Assembly (NCBI GenBank): GCA_002364085.1
Contig: DEXK01000007.1
Location: 1-14,644, forward strand
Source: Balneolaceae bacterium UBA3186
GTDB taxonomy: Bacteria; Bacteroidota; Rhodothermia; Balneolales; Balneolaceae
Length of the DNA: 14,644 nucleotides
Reading direction: 5' to 3'
Shown: positions 6,915 through 14,635 of the stretch, one piece after another
Position numbering within the stretch: position 1 is the first letter of the stretch
Layout of the letters: the number at the start of each line of letters is the position of its first letter
Notes under the pieces: model-generated
What the model saw: the letters and a program-made list of their open reading frames with translations, nothing else
Told to the model about the DNA's origin: nothing
Databases searched by the model: none
Program-made: the position numbers and the translations under genes

Positions 6915-8060
6915 ATGGCTGAACTCAAAGAAAAAAATATTATCGCAGAACGAACCAAAGAATACGGGCAACAACTTTGGGGTATTCTACAAAAACAGAT
7001 CGAAAAACAGTCCGATGAGCCGCATGACTCTGTAACAAGAGTAAGCCCTCCTAAAAAAGAAGGAAAGCACAAGATATTTCTCAAGCTCTTATTCCTATTC
7101 CCAGTCCTTTTGATCTGTACTTTCATTGCTTCTTTTTACTGGGATTTTAACGGCGTTGAAACAACCATTTTTGGATTTTTTATAGAATTCGAAGGTCTTA
7201 TGAGAATTCTTTCAATAAGTGGTTTGATTGGTTTTCTTACAAATTGGTTGGCCATTACAATGCTTTTTCGTCCTGCTCAGCGTCGTCCTATATTTGGTCA
7301 GGGATTGGTTCCAGCTCAAAAAGACAGGATTGCCTTTCGTTTAGCTGCTGCGGTATCTGAGGACCTCATCAACCCGGATATCATTAAACAAAAAATTCAA
7401 GAGTCGAACGCTATTTCAAAATACAGAGCACAGGCAACCGAATATATCAGGGAAGTAATTGACGACCCTGAATTTAGAGCCGATCTGAAATCTCTGGCAG
7501 TAAATTATGTGGATGAGATGGTAGCTCAGCCTGAAGTGCGCGCAAATATTGCGGAATCAATTATCCATCAAATCGAAAATAATATAGAAGAAAATTCCTT
7601 TGAAAAAGTAGCGCTGAAGGCTTACAGCTTTATCAAAGGACAAGAAATGCAGACTTTGGTAGAAGATGCTCTTACTAAGCTTCCAGGGGGCGTAGAAAAA
7701 GGATTAGATAAACTGGACAATTTCCTTGATACCCTGCCTGATAAAATAGAAGCAAACAGCTCAACGATAGAAAACATAGTTACTTCCCTCCTCTACAAAC
7801 TTATTAATCAATTAGATGTACATTCACTGGTAGAAGACAACCTTCGTGAATATGACGAACAAAGGTTAGAGAAGTTGATCAAGAACGCTAGTAATGATCA
7901 ATTACAATATATTCAGTATCTGGGTGCAGTGCTCGGAACATTAGGAGGTTTTATTATTTGGAAACCAATTGGCAGCCTCGCCTTGTTGATACTTATAATT
8001 TCAATTACCTTAGGATTAGATAACTTGCTTCATTGGATGAAAAAAAAGAACATCCAATGA
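6915..8060 (+). CDS. DUF445 (YheB-like) membrane protein
   Basis: This 381-residue protein has a polar, charged N-terminus of about 52 residues, one TM helix at about 54-74 and a second at about 95-118. That helix contains the diagnostic GLIGFLTNWLAITMLFRP, followed by IFGQGLVPAQKDRIA (126-140), the strongest DUF445 signature. A long helical, charge-rich region (about 140-330) follows, with several short amphipathic repeats (DPEFRADLKSL, QPEVRANIAESI). The C-terminus has one or two TM helices (GAVLGTLGGFI, then LALLILIISITLGL) and a basic tail. Members are common in bacteria and have no settled function; envelope roles have been suggested. The gene starts 41 bases after ybeY and ends 29 bases before the protease. 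The ATG start keeps the charged N-terminus, and no other start is preferable. Confidence 0.85.
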   Translation: MAELKEKNIIAERTKEYGQQLWGILQKQIEKQSDEPHDSVTRVSPPKKEGKHKIFLKLLFLFPVLLICTFIASFYWDFNGVETTIFGFFIEFEGLMRILSISGLIGFLTNWLAITMLFRPAQRRPIFGQGLVPAQKDRIAFRLAAAVSEDLINPDIIKQKIQESNAISKYRAQATEYIREVIDDPEFRADLKSLAVNYVDEMVAQPEVRANIAESIIHQIENNIEENSFEKVALKAYSFIKGQEMQTLVEDALTKLPGGVEKGLDKLDNFLDTLPDKIEANSSTIENIVTSLLYKLINQLDVHSLVEDNLREYDEQRLEKLIKNASNDQLQYIQYLGAVLGTLGGFIIWKPIGSLALLILIISITLGLDNLLHWMKKKNIQ

Positions 8061-8089
8061 TCTAACTGACCAATAATCTTTAGGGAAAA

Positions 8090-9733
8090 ATGAATAAAAT
8101 TATTTTAATGCTCTTAGCGGCTTTTCTGGCTACTGCATGCTCATCAACTAATAATACACTCGTTTCAGAAACTTCTTCTAATAATGAATCTGTTTCCGAG
8201 AATGTAGAAATACCGGAAGAAGCGCCTGACAATTGGCATCATTTAACATCGGATGCTGATCATATCGGAATAGGAACCGAAAAGCTTTACTCCGAAATCC
8301 TCCTTACAAGAACACCTTCAAAAAAAGTAATTGTAGCAATTATTGATTCTGGAACAGATATTGAGCACGAAGATCTTGCAGAGAATATTTGGATTAATGA
8401 AGATGAAATTCCAGGAAATGGTATTGATGATGACAAAAACGGCTATATAGACGATGTTCACGGATGGAACTTTATTGGTGGTAAAGATGGAAATAATGTA
8501 GACAAAGACACTTATGAGCTAACAAGAGTTTATATAAAACTAAGAGATCAGTTTAAAGACTCTGATGAATCATCTCTTGATGACCAGCAAAAAGAAGAAT
8601 TTGAGTACTATAAAAAAATAAAAACAGAGTTTGAAGAAAAAAGAGCGGAAGCAAAAACCAACTTTGAAAATCTTCAAAATATAAAAAATGCTATCCAAGG
8701 TGCTAAAAGCATTTTTAATGTTAGCTCGATTGATTCTGTTTCAAATAAAGAGCTTGAGCCAAACTATAATGACGGTCCTTACCAAAAACAAGCAAAGCAG
8801 GTCATCAAATATTTCCGAGACTTGGGTGTAACGGAAGATGATATAAATGATGCGTATAAACAGTTCGATAAAATGTACAACTACGCATATAATCCTGATT
8901 TTGATCCACGATATATTGTTGGAGATGATTATGAAGATTTAAGTAATAGATTTTATGGTAACAATGATGTTGAAGGCCCCAGAAGTGATCATGGATCACA
9001 CGTAGCCGGAATTGTTGGTGCAATTCGGGATAATGAATTAGGCATGAATGGAATTTCAGGAAATGTTTCATTAATGATAGTAAGAACTGTACCCGATGGC
9101 GACGAAAGAGATAAGGATGTAGCAAATGCTATCCGTTATGCCGTTGAAAATGGAGCTGACATCATCAATATGAGCTTTGGTAAAGCTTATTCCCCACAAA
9201 AGTTTTATGTGGACGAAGCAATGAAATTTGCTGATGAAAATAACGTGCTTTTGATTAGTGGTTCAGGCAATTCAGCTGAAAACATTGATAGTACAATCAG
9301 CTACCCTAACAAATTTTATGATGATGGTGGAGTAATGAAAAACTACCTTGCCGTTGGTGCGTCTTCATGGTTGAGTGATTCTTTATTAGCAGCTGAGTTT
9401 AGTAATTATGGAACTCGTGTAGATCTTTTTGCTCCTGGTGTTGATATCTATTCTACAACTCCTGATAATACTTATGAAGCTTTTAGTGGTACCAGTATGG
9501 CAAGCCCCGCAGTAGCCGGAGCAGCCGCTTTACTTATGTCGTATTACCCGGAACTTACTGCTTATGAAATTAAAATGATCTTATTAGAATCAGTAACAAA
9601 GCCGTCCAATGTGGTGTATAAACCAGGAAGTGATATAGCTGTTCCTTTTTCTGAACTTTCAGCCACAGGTGGTATTCTGAATATTTATGAAGCATTCAGA
9701 CTTGCAGAAATTAAAACATCTGGTTCAAATTAA
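8090..9733 (+). CDS. Secreted lipoprotein subtilisin-like serine protease (S8 family)
   Basis: A 547-residue subtilase with all three catalytic residues: Asp86 in VAIIDSGTDIEHEDL, His301 in SDHGSHVAGIVGA and Ser469 in FSGTSMASPAVAGAAALL, with the oxyanion Asn394 in SGSGNSAEN. The N-terminus is a lipoprotein signal (MNKIILMLLAAFLATAC) with Cys17 as the lipidated residue, so the enzyme is exported and membrane-anchored. Asp and His are about 215 residues apart, much more than in classical subtilisins. The insertion begins with the Ca-binding-like DDDKNGYIDD (113-122), then a highly charged probable coiled-coil stretch (about 145-205). There is no obvious inhibitory propeptide domain; only about 60 polar residues separate Cys17 from the catalytic domain. 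GGGAAAA before the ATG at 8090 may serve as a weak ribosome-binding site. It ends exactly where the next gene begins. Confidence 0.93.
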   Translation: MNKIILMLLAAFLATACSSTNNTLVSETSSNNESVSENVEIPEEAPDNWHHLTSDADHIGIGTEKLYSEILLTRTPSKKVIVAIIDSGTDIEHEDLAENIWINEDEIPGNGIDDDKNGYIDDVHGWNFIGGKDGNNVDKDTYELTRVYIKLRDQFKDSDESSLDDQQKEEFEYYKKIKTEFEEKRAEAKTNFENLQNIKNAIQGAKSIFNVSSIDSVSNKELEPNYNDGPYQKQAKQVIKYFRDLGVTEDDINDAYKQFDKMYNYAYNPDFDPRYIVGDDYEDLSNRFYGNNDVEGPRSDHGSHVAGIVGAIRDNELGMNGISGNVSLMIVRTVPDGDERDKDVANAIRYAVENGADIINMSFGKAYSPQKFYVDEAMKFADENNVLLISGSGNSAENIDSTISYPNKFYDDGGVMKNYLAVGASSWLSDSLLAAEFSNYGTRVDLFAPGVDIYSTTPDNTYEAFSGTSMASPAVAGAAALLMSYYPELTAYEIKMILLESVTKPSNVVYKPGSDIAVPFSELSATGGILNIYEAFRLAEIKTSGSN

Positions 9734-11182
9734 TTGAATACAACACTTTCAAATTTTGATGTTTTTGTAATTGGCTCAGGTCCTAACGGACTTGCAGCAG
9801 CTGTAGCATTAGCACAACAAGGCTTAAAGGTTAAAGTATTTGAAGCAAAAGATTCTGTTGGCGGAGGAACAAGAACCCTTGAATTAACCGAACCGGGTTT
9901 TAAACATGATATTTGTTCGGCCGTTCACCCTACTGCTGTTTCTTCTCCTTTTTTTAATACTTTGCCTTTGTCAGATCACGGTTTAGCTTGGATCCACCCG
10001 GATTTCCCTCTCGCACACCCTCTTGATAACGGTGAGGCAGTTATCGTTGAAAAATCGTTCGAAAATACACTGCAAAGACTCGGATCAGACTCAAAAAATT
10101 ATAAAAAACTTTTTAAGGATTTCATTGATTCTTGGGAATACCTCTCAAAAGATCTTTTCGGAACTTTAAGAATACCAAATCACCCTATATCTATGATGAG
10201 ATTTGGATGGTATGGAATGTTTTCATCAACCTTGTTGTCAAACAGCTTCTTCAAATCAGAAAGAACAAAAGCCTATTTTGCTGGTTTAGCAGCTCACAGC
10301 ATACTGCCATTAGAAAATGCATTTACTGCTTCATTTGGGTTAGTTTTAGGAACAACCATTCATTCAGTAGGATGGCCCATAGCCAAAAATGGTTCTCATG
10401 CCATTACAAAAGCATTAGAATCTTATTTTAAAACGCTGGGTGGTGAAATTGAGCTAAATACTCATATTGAATCTTTAGATGAATTCCCCGAAGGGAAACC
10501 TATATTGTTTGATCTTACACCGCAACAAATAGTAACTATTGCAGATAGAAAACTACCTGATTCATTAAGAGACAAGCTTCTAAGTTACAATTACGGCCCC
10601 GGCGTATTTAAAATTGATTTTGCTCTTTCTGAACCTGTTCCCTGGCTTAATGAAGAATGTAAAAAAGCTGGTACTCTTCATTTAGGGGGCACAATGCAAG
10701 AACTAGTTCATGCCGAAAAAGAAGTTTGGGATGGTATTCACTCTACGAATCCGTACGTATTGATTTCCCAGCCTTCATTATTTGATGATTCAAGAGCACC
10801 AAAAGGTAAACATGTTCTTTGGAGTTATTGTCACGTACCTAATGGTAGTAAAGAAAACATGGAAAAGCAGATCATAGATCAAATTGAACGATATGCTCCT
10901 GGTTTTAGAGATACGATTATTTCTTTTTCTTCAATGACCGCCATGGATTTTGAAAAGTATAATCCGAATTATATTGGTGGAGATATTAATGGAGGGGCAC
11001 AAAACCTGAAGCAATTATTCGGGAGACCATTAATTAAATGGGATCCTTATAAATTACCGGTAGAAAATTTATATATATGCTCATCCTCAACCCCTCCGGG
11101 AGGCGGAGTTCATGGAATGTCGGGTTTCAATGCCGCTCGATCTGTGCTCAAAAATGAATTTGGAATAAAACTCTCCTTGTAG
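9734..11182 (+). CDS. FAD-dependent oxidoreductase of the phytoene desaturase / PYROXD2 type
   Basis: This 482-residue protein opens with a classic dinucleotide-binding fold: DVFVIGSGPNGLAAAVALA (residues 9-27) holding GxGxxG (Gly14, 16, 19), then VKVFEAKDSVGGGTRT with Glu37 for the FAD ribose and the GG motif. Near the C-terminus, SSTPPGGGVHGMSGFNAAR is the second FAD-contact block of the COG1233 family. This resembles human PYROXD2 and phytoene-dehydrogenase-related proteins more than true CrtI, and no other carotenoid gene is nearby, so I would not call it a carotenoid enzyme. Substrate unknown. The frame starts at TTG (9734-9736), directly abutting the TAA of the protease gene; no ATG, GTG or other TTG lies between it and the Rossmann motif, so the start is well constrained and translation is probably coupled. 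Confidence 0.88.
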   Translation: MNTTLSNFDVFVIGSGPNGLAAAVALAQQGLKVKVFEAKDSVGGGTRTLELTEPGFKHDICSAVHPTAVSSPFFNTLPLSDHGLAWIHPDFPLAHPLDNGEAVIVEKSFENTLQRLGSDSKNYKKLFKDFIDSWEYLSKDLFGTLRIPNHPISMMRFGWYGMFSSTLLSNSFFKSERTKAYFAGLAAHSILPLENAFTASFGLVLGTTIHSVGWPIAKNGSHAITKALESYFKTLGGEIELNTHIESLDEFPEGKPILFDLTPQQIVTIADRKLPDSLRDKLLSYNYGPGVFKIDFALSEPVPWLNEECKKAGTLHLGGTMQELVHAEKEVWDGIHSTNPYVLISQPSLFDDSRAPKGKHVLWSYCHVPNGSKENMEKQIIDQIERYAPGFRDTIISFSSMTAMDFEKYNPNYIGGDINGGAQNLKQLFGRPLIKWDPYKLPVENLYICSSSTPPGGGVHGMSGFNAARSVLKNEFGIKLSL

Positions 11183-11206
11183 CCTAACATTCCTTATTTT
11201 CAACCT

Positions 11207-12907
11207 ATGTTTAAAGCACCAAGGTTTTTAGCTGGTACATTTACTTCTTCGGATTCTAACAGATATCCCACAACACTTTCTAAGAAGTGGGCTTCTATTT
11301 CAGGAATTATTGCCATTCTTGTCTCTATTCCAATACTTTCAGTGCTCTCTTCCTTTTTTATATCTTCGGGTGAGATTTGGAGACACTTAGCTTCTACTGT
11401 ACTAGGAGACTACATAACCAATTCTCTTTTGTTAATTGTAGGAGTTTCATCGGGAGTGGTTCTCCTTGGGGTGGCTTTGGCGTGGATCATCACCATGTGC
11501 AATTTTCCCGGACAAAAATATTTTGAGTGGGCTGCAGTTCTTCCTTTTTCAATTCCTGCTTATTTATTGGCTTATATTTATACTGATTTCTTCGGGATTA
11601 CCGGAACCTTACAAACCGCCGTTCGTTCTACCTTTGATTTAGGAATCAGTGAATTTGTTCTACCTGAAATCCGTTCTATTTGGGGTGCTATTTTCATTAT
11701 GATACTGGCATTCTATCCTTATGTTTATATGCTCGCGCGTTCTGCTTTTCTGAATCAATCCGTATCCCTTTTTGAAGCGAGCAGAATTATGGGATATACC
11801 ACTACTCAAAGCTTTTTTAAAATTGCGTTACCACTTGCCAGACCGGGAATTGCTGCAGGTTTAGCATTAGCTTTAATGGAAACCCTAAATGATTTTGGCA
11901 CTGTACAATACTTTGGTGTTCAAACATTTACAACTGGCATATACAGAACATGGTTTGGTCTTGGAGAACGTCCTGCGGCAGCACAATTAGCAGGGTTTCT
12001 TTTACTCTTTATCATTGTATTGATTCTACTGGAACGATGGTCAAGATCTAGAATTAAAGATCAAACTAGTGCTACTAATCGATTTAAAAGAATTCAAAAA
12101 TTTAATCTCACCGGATTAAAAAAATGGGGAGCGTTTTTCTTATGTGCTTTACCTGTTTTCTTTGGATTCATACTTCCTGTTCTTCTTTTGCTTTCTATGT
12201 TTTTTAATAATTTGGATTCTGTAAATACTCGTTTTTTATTGTATTCATTAAATACGTTAAGCGTTGCTGCCATTGCCGGACTTATTACTGTAGCAGTAGC
12301 TCTGTTAATGGCGTACTCCTCGCGCCTCAATCCTTCAAAGTTGGTAAAAGGTCTTAATCAATTCGGTGCTCTGGGTTATGCTATCCCCGGATCTGTGATA
12401 GCTGTTGGTGTTCTTATCCCCTTTGGTTGGCTGGATAATACCATTGATTCGTTTGCGCGTTCTAATTTTCAGGTTTCAACCGGATTACTGCTTAGCGGAA
12501 CTCTGTTTGCAATGATCTTCGCTTATGTAGTTCGCTTTCTTTCAGTTTCTTACAATGGAATTAATTCCAGTTTACAGAAAATTTCTCCAAGTGTTGATGA
12601 AGCTTCAAGAGGAATGGGGTATTCTTTCTCTGAGATCCTGAGAAAGATTCATATTCCCATGCTTTCCGGAGGTCTGCTTTCTGCTTTCTTGCTGGTTTTT
12701 GTAGATGTGATGAAAGAACTGCCTGCTACCATCATCATTCGTCCTTTTAACTTCGATACACTTGCTGTACAGGTCTATCGCCTTGCATCCGATGAAAGAC
12801 TGGGTGAATCAGCTGGAGCAGCTCTAGCGATCGTTTTAGTGGGTATCATTCCGGTTATACTTCTAAGCAAGACCATCACCCGTTCCCGAAAGACTGAAGA
12901 GCATTAA
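11207..12907 (+). CDS. Iron(III) ABC transporter permease, fused two-domain (FbpB/FutB type)
   Basis: A 566-residue inner-membrane permease made of two homologous BPD-transport halves, as is typical for Fe(III) importers. Each half carries an EAA-type loop that contacts the ATPase: FEASRIMGYTTTQSFFKIAL with Glu190-Ala191 and DEASRGMGYSFSEILRKIHI with Glu465-Ala466, each followed by a conserved Pro/Gly (LPLARPGIAAG; IPMLSGG). About twelve hydrophobic helices are present. LMETLNDFGTVQYFGVQTFTTGIYRTW after the first loop is a strong marker of the iron-permease subgroup. It lies 24 bases after the FAD oxidoreductase and ends the + cluster. The likely binding-protein partner is convergent at 13113-14129. 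The ATPase subunit is not in the window. The ATG at 11207 gives an ordinary charged N-terminus before TM1 at about residue 30. Confidence 0.93.
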   Translation: MFKAPRFLAGTFTSSDSNRYPTTLSKKWASISGIIAILVSIPILSVLSSFFISSGEIWRHLASTVLGDYITNSLLLIVGVSSGVVLLGVALAWIITMCNFPGQKYFEWAAVLPFSIPAYLLAYIYTDFFGITGTLQTAVRSTFDLGISEFVLPEIRSIWGAIFIMILAFYPYVYMLARSAFLNQSVSLFEASRIMGYTTTQSFFKIALPLARPGIAAGLALALMETLNDFGTVQYFGVQTFTTGIYRTWFGLGERPAAAQLAGFLLLFIIVLILLERWSRSRIKDQTSATNRFKRIQKFNLTGLKKWGAFFLCALPVFFGFILPVLLLLSMFFNNLDSVNTRFLLYSLNTLSVAAIAGLITVAVALLMAYSSRLNPSKLVKGLNQFGALGYAIPGSVIAVGVLIPFGWLDNTIDSFARSNFQVSTGLLLSGTLFAMIFAYVVRFLSVSYNGINSSLQKISPSVDEASRGMGYSFSEILRKIHIPMLSGGLLSAFLLVFVDVMKELPATIIIRPFNFDTLAVQVYRLASDERLGESAGAALAIVLVGIIPVILLSKTITRSRKTEEH

Positions 12908-12928
12908 TTTTCCTGATTAATCTCAGGC

Positions 12929-12951
12929 GGACGTAAAAGTCCTTCTCTTTT
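12929..12951 (+). terminator. Weak hairpin after the permease gene
   Basis: GGAC-GTAAAA-GTCC (12929-12942) is followed by TTCTCTTTT, 21 bases beyond the permease stop. The stem is only 4 bp, so it is a poor terminator. A second small hairpin without a T-tract, GAGCC-TTTA-GGCTC, follows at 12973-12986. Termination of the + cluster may rely mainly on the stronger structure at 13021-13051. Confidence 0.3.
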
Positions 12952-13016
12952 AAAGAAAACCTTACACAAGTAGAGCCTTTAGGCTCGGAAGATTAGGTAT
13001 AAATTCTTTACTCCAC

Positions 13017-13051
13017 AAAAAAAAGCACCCATACTTAGTACAGGTGCTTTT
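13017..13051 (-). terminator. Terminator between convergent iron-transport genes (best on minus strand)
   Basis: AAAAGCACC (13021-13029) and GGTGCTTTT (13043-13051) are perfect complements around a 13-base loop. On the minus strand the stem runs into eight Ts (A-run 13017-13024), 62 bases after the stop of the iron-binding gene. On the plus strand only four Ts follow (TTTTAAATT), so it probably works in both directions but more strongly for the minus-strand gene. Confidence 0.75.
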
Positions 13052-13112
13052 AAATTGATTTGAGTATCAGCGAAATTAACTAATCACTAAATCAGAAATC
13101 AAATCAGTGATC

Positions 13113-14129
13113 TTACTTCCACCCTGCTCTGTCCATAATTCTGATAGCTTCCGGGTTGTTTCGTCCCAGTGCTGAAACATTCATTTCATCCGCTTTGAAT
13201 TCGCCGAACCCTTGAAGAATAGGATTCCACGCTGCATCCTCATTAACCGGATATTCGTTGTTGTCTACTGTCAGGTAACTCTGTGAAGTCTCATTAGTGA
13301 GATATTCCATAAATTTAATGGCATTTTCTCTATTTGGTGCGTCTTTAAGTACACCTGCTACACTAATATTTACATGGGCACCACGACCAGCTTCACTTTG
13401 ATTTGGGAATACAAGCTGCACGCTTTTAGCAATTTCCCGATTCTCTTCGTCACCGGTAAGCATCATAGCAAGATAGTAGTGATTTACAATTGCAGCATCA
13501 CAAACTCCTGCAGCAACTGCTCTTATTTGGTCTCTGTCACCACCTTGAGGATCACGAGCCATATTATTTACGATTCCTGTGGCCCATGCTTCAGCTGCTT
13601 CAACACCATTAGACTCGATGATAGAAGCCATTAAAGATTGGTTGTAAATATTATTTGATGAACGAATACAAACTCTTCCTTTCCAGTCTTCAGTAGCAAG
13701 ATCTTCATAAGTTAAAGACTCAGGATCTTCAACATTTTCGGGATTTATAACAATTGCTCTAACTCTTTTTGAAATACCGTACCAAAGCCCATTAGGATGT
13801 CTTAAAGAAGCTGGAATTCTATCGTTCAAAATCTCAGAATCAATAGAACTTAAAATTCCTGCTTCTTCTGCACGCCAAATTCTACCGGCGTCTACTGTAA
13901 CTAAAATATCAGCAGGAGAATTAACCCCTTCACTTTTGATTCTTTCGATAAGTTCGTCTGAACTACCTTCGATTAAGTTTACCTTAATTCCGGTTTCTTC
14001 AGTAAAATCGGAATATAAAGCCTGATCGGTTTCATAATGTCGAGCTGAATATATATTTACTTCTTTAGGTTGACTGCAAGCTGATAGAAAAACCAAAACA
14101 GCAGCAATAGATAATGTTGAAAATTTCAT
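13113..14129 (-). CDS. Iron(III)-binding lipoprotein of an ABC importer (FutA/FbpA/IdiA type)
   Basis: A 338-residue periplasmic solute-binding protein that captures Fe3+ for an ABC permease. Its lipoprotein signal is MKFSTLSIAAVLVFLSACS with Cys18 lipidated. The mature start VNIYSARHYETDQ is characteristic of FutA-like proteins. Expected iron ligands are visible: His31/Tyr32 in SARHY, Tyr162 in SSNNIYNQSL, and the tandem Tyr218-Tyr219 in VNHYYLAMM. The usual ADILVTVDAGR, GLWYGISKRVRA and SEAGRGAHVNISV blocks are all present and the length is normal. The matching permease gene is convergent at 11207-12907, unlike the common binding protein-permease-ATPase operon. A promoter with an embedded palindromic operator lies at 14163-14195, which suggests iron control of this gene alone. 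Confidence 0.95.
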   Translation of the reverse strand: MKFSTLSIAAVLVFLSACSQPKEVNIYSARHYETDQALYSDFTEETGIKVNLIEGSSDELIERIKSEGVNSPADILVTVDAGRIWRAEEAGILSSIDSEILNDRIPASLRHPNGLWYGISKRVRAIVINPENVEDPESLTYEDLATEDWKGRVCIRSSNNIYNQSLMASIIESNGVEAAEAWATGIVNNMARDPQGGDRDQIRAVAAGVCDAAIVNHYYLAMMLTGDEENREIAKSVQLVFPNQSEAGRGAHVNISVAGVLKDAPNRENAIKFMEYLTNETSQSYLTVDNNEYPVNEDAAWNPILQGFGEFKADEMNVSALGRNNPEAIRIMDRAGWK

Positions 14130-14162
14130 CGGTTAATTTTTAATTGAACTTTTTAATTCGCT

Positions 14163-14193
14163 CAAAAATAACATTATTTAGAGAGAATCTAAA
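14163..14193 (-). promoter_or_regulatory. Bacteroidota-type promoter of the iron-binding gene
   Basis: On the minus strand TATTTTTG (14163-14170) fits the Bacteroidota -7 consensus TAnnTTTG exactly. Nineteen bases upstream is TTTA (14190-14193) at the -33 position (consensus TTTG). Transcription would begin a few bases downstream, giving a leader of roughly 25-30 bases before the ATG at 14129. This is a motif match only. Confidence 0.5.
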
Positions 14194-14195
14194 TA
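14175..14195. promoter_or_regulatory. Palindromic operator, probable iron-responsive repressor site
   Basis: TATTTAGA (14175-14182), five bases, then TCTAAATA (14188-14195) is a perfect 8-bp inverted repeat spanning 21 bases. It overlaps the -33 element and spacer of the predicted promoter, a position suited to repression. The ATTTAGA...TCTAAAT form resembles AT-rich Fur/DtxR-class metal-regulator boxes, and the gene it controls is an iron-uptake gene. The regulator's identity is inference. Confidence 0.5.
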
Positions 14196-14305
14196 GAGAA
14201 TTGTGATTATGTGTTTTAAAATGTGAAAAGCTGTTAGACTTGTGAATTAAATAAGTCTGCCCGAGATCAAGAACACTATTGGGATGACCCTATAAAAAAT
14301 AAAAA

Positions 14306-14635
14306 CTACTTATGATTCTCCGGGTCCAGAAATCTCAAGGTTTCCCAACGGTACATACCTGAATTGTGTCCATCAGCCCAGGTAATTTGTATAGCGTGAT
14401 TTCCAACCTGTTGTATATCTTTAATATCGATTTTAGAAGGATTTTCAACAAAGAACATCTTAGGCTCAAATTCATTCATATGCGCATGCCCTCCTCTGCA
14501 CATAACACATGGGCAGTTTTTTCTAAGCCCAAAAAGTGGGTAAACTGATTTTACGCCATCCGACCATTCTATTTCCAGAACTTGATCATTGTTACTAACT
14601 TCTATACCCGTAGGTTGAACTGAAGTTAGTAACAA
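14306..14635 (-). CDS. DUF971 family protein (GBBH-like N-terminal domain), 5' end unreliable
   Basis: A small protein of about 109 residues as read, with the DUF971 core: LEIEWSDGVKSVYPLFGLRKNCPCVMCRGGHAH. Cys41, Cys43, Cys46 and His50 form the likely metal site shared with the N-terminal domain of gamma-butyrobetaine hydroxylase. A second strand block, AIQITWADGHNSGMYRWETLRFL, follows as expected, with a TAG stop at 14306-14308. Stand-alone members are often found near Fe-S or iron-related genes; here it is upstream of, and on the same strand as, the iron-binding lipoprotein, with a 176-bp gap and a separate promoter between. The read start is TTG at 14633-14635, inside a 23-bp segment that is an exact reverse copy of bases 14580-14602. 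The residues before about SVQPTGIEV are therefore suspect, and the true start probably lies beyond the window. Confidence 0.85.
   Translation of the reverse strand: MLLTSVQPTGIEVSNNDQVLEIEWSDGVKSVYPLFGLRKNCPCVMCRGGHAHMNEFEPKMFFVENPSKIDIKDIQQVGNHAIQITWADGHNSGMYRWETLRFLDPENHK

Noticed and set aside
6857..7126. Minus-strand 89-codon ORF overlapping ybeY's end and the DUF445 start
   Set aside because: It is antisense to two recognised genes and has no recognisable feature.
8805..9125. Minus-strand 106-codon ORF rich in His and Leu within the S8 protease
   Set aside because: It overlaps the catalytic His region of the real gene, and its odd composition is typical of antisense reading.
10132..10431. 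Plus-strand alternate-frame ORF in the FAD oxidoreductase (and 12094-12330, 13374-13634, 14366-14548 in other genes)
   Set aside because: All are shadows inside well-supported coding regions.
9734..11182. Carotenoid biosynthesis gene (crtI)
   Set aside because: The FAD motifs fit the broader COG1233/PYROXD2-like group, and no carotenoid genes are adjacent, so a specific desaturase role is not supported.
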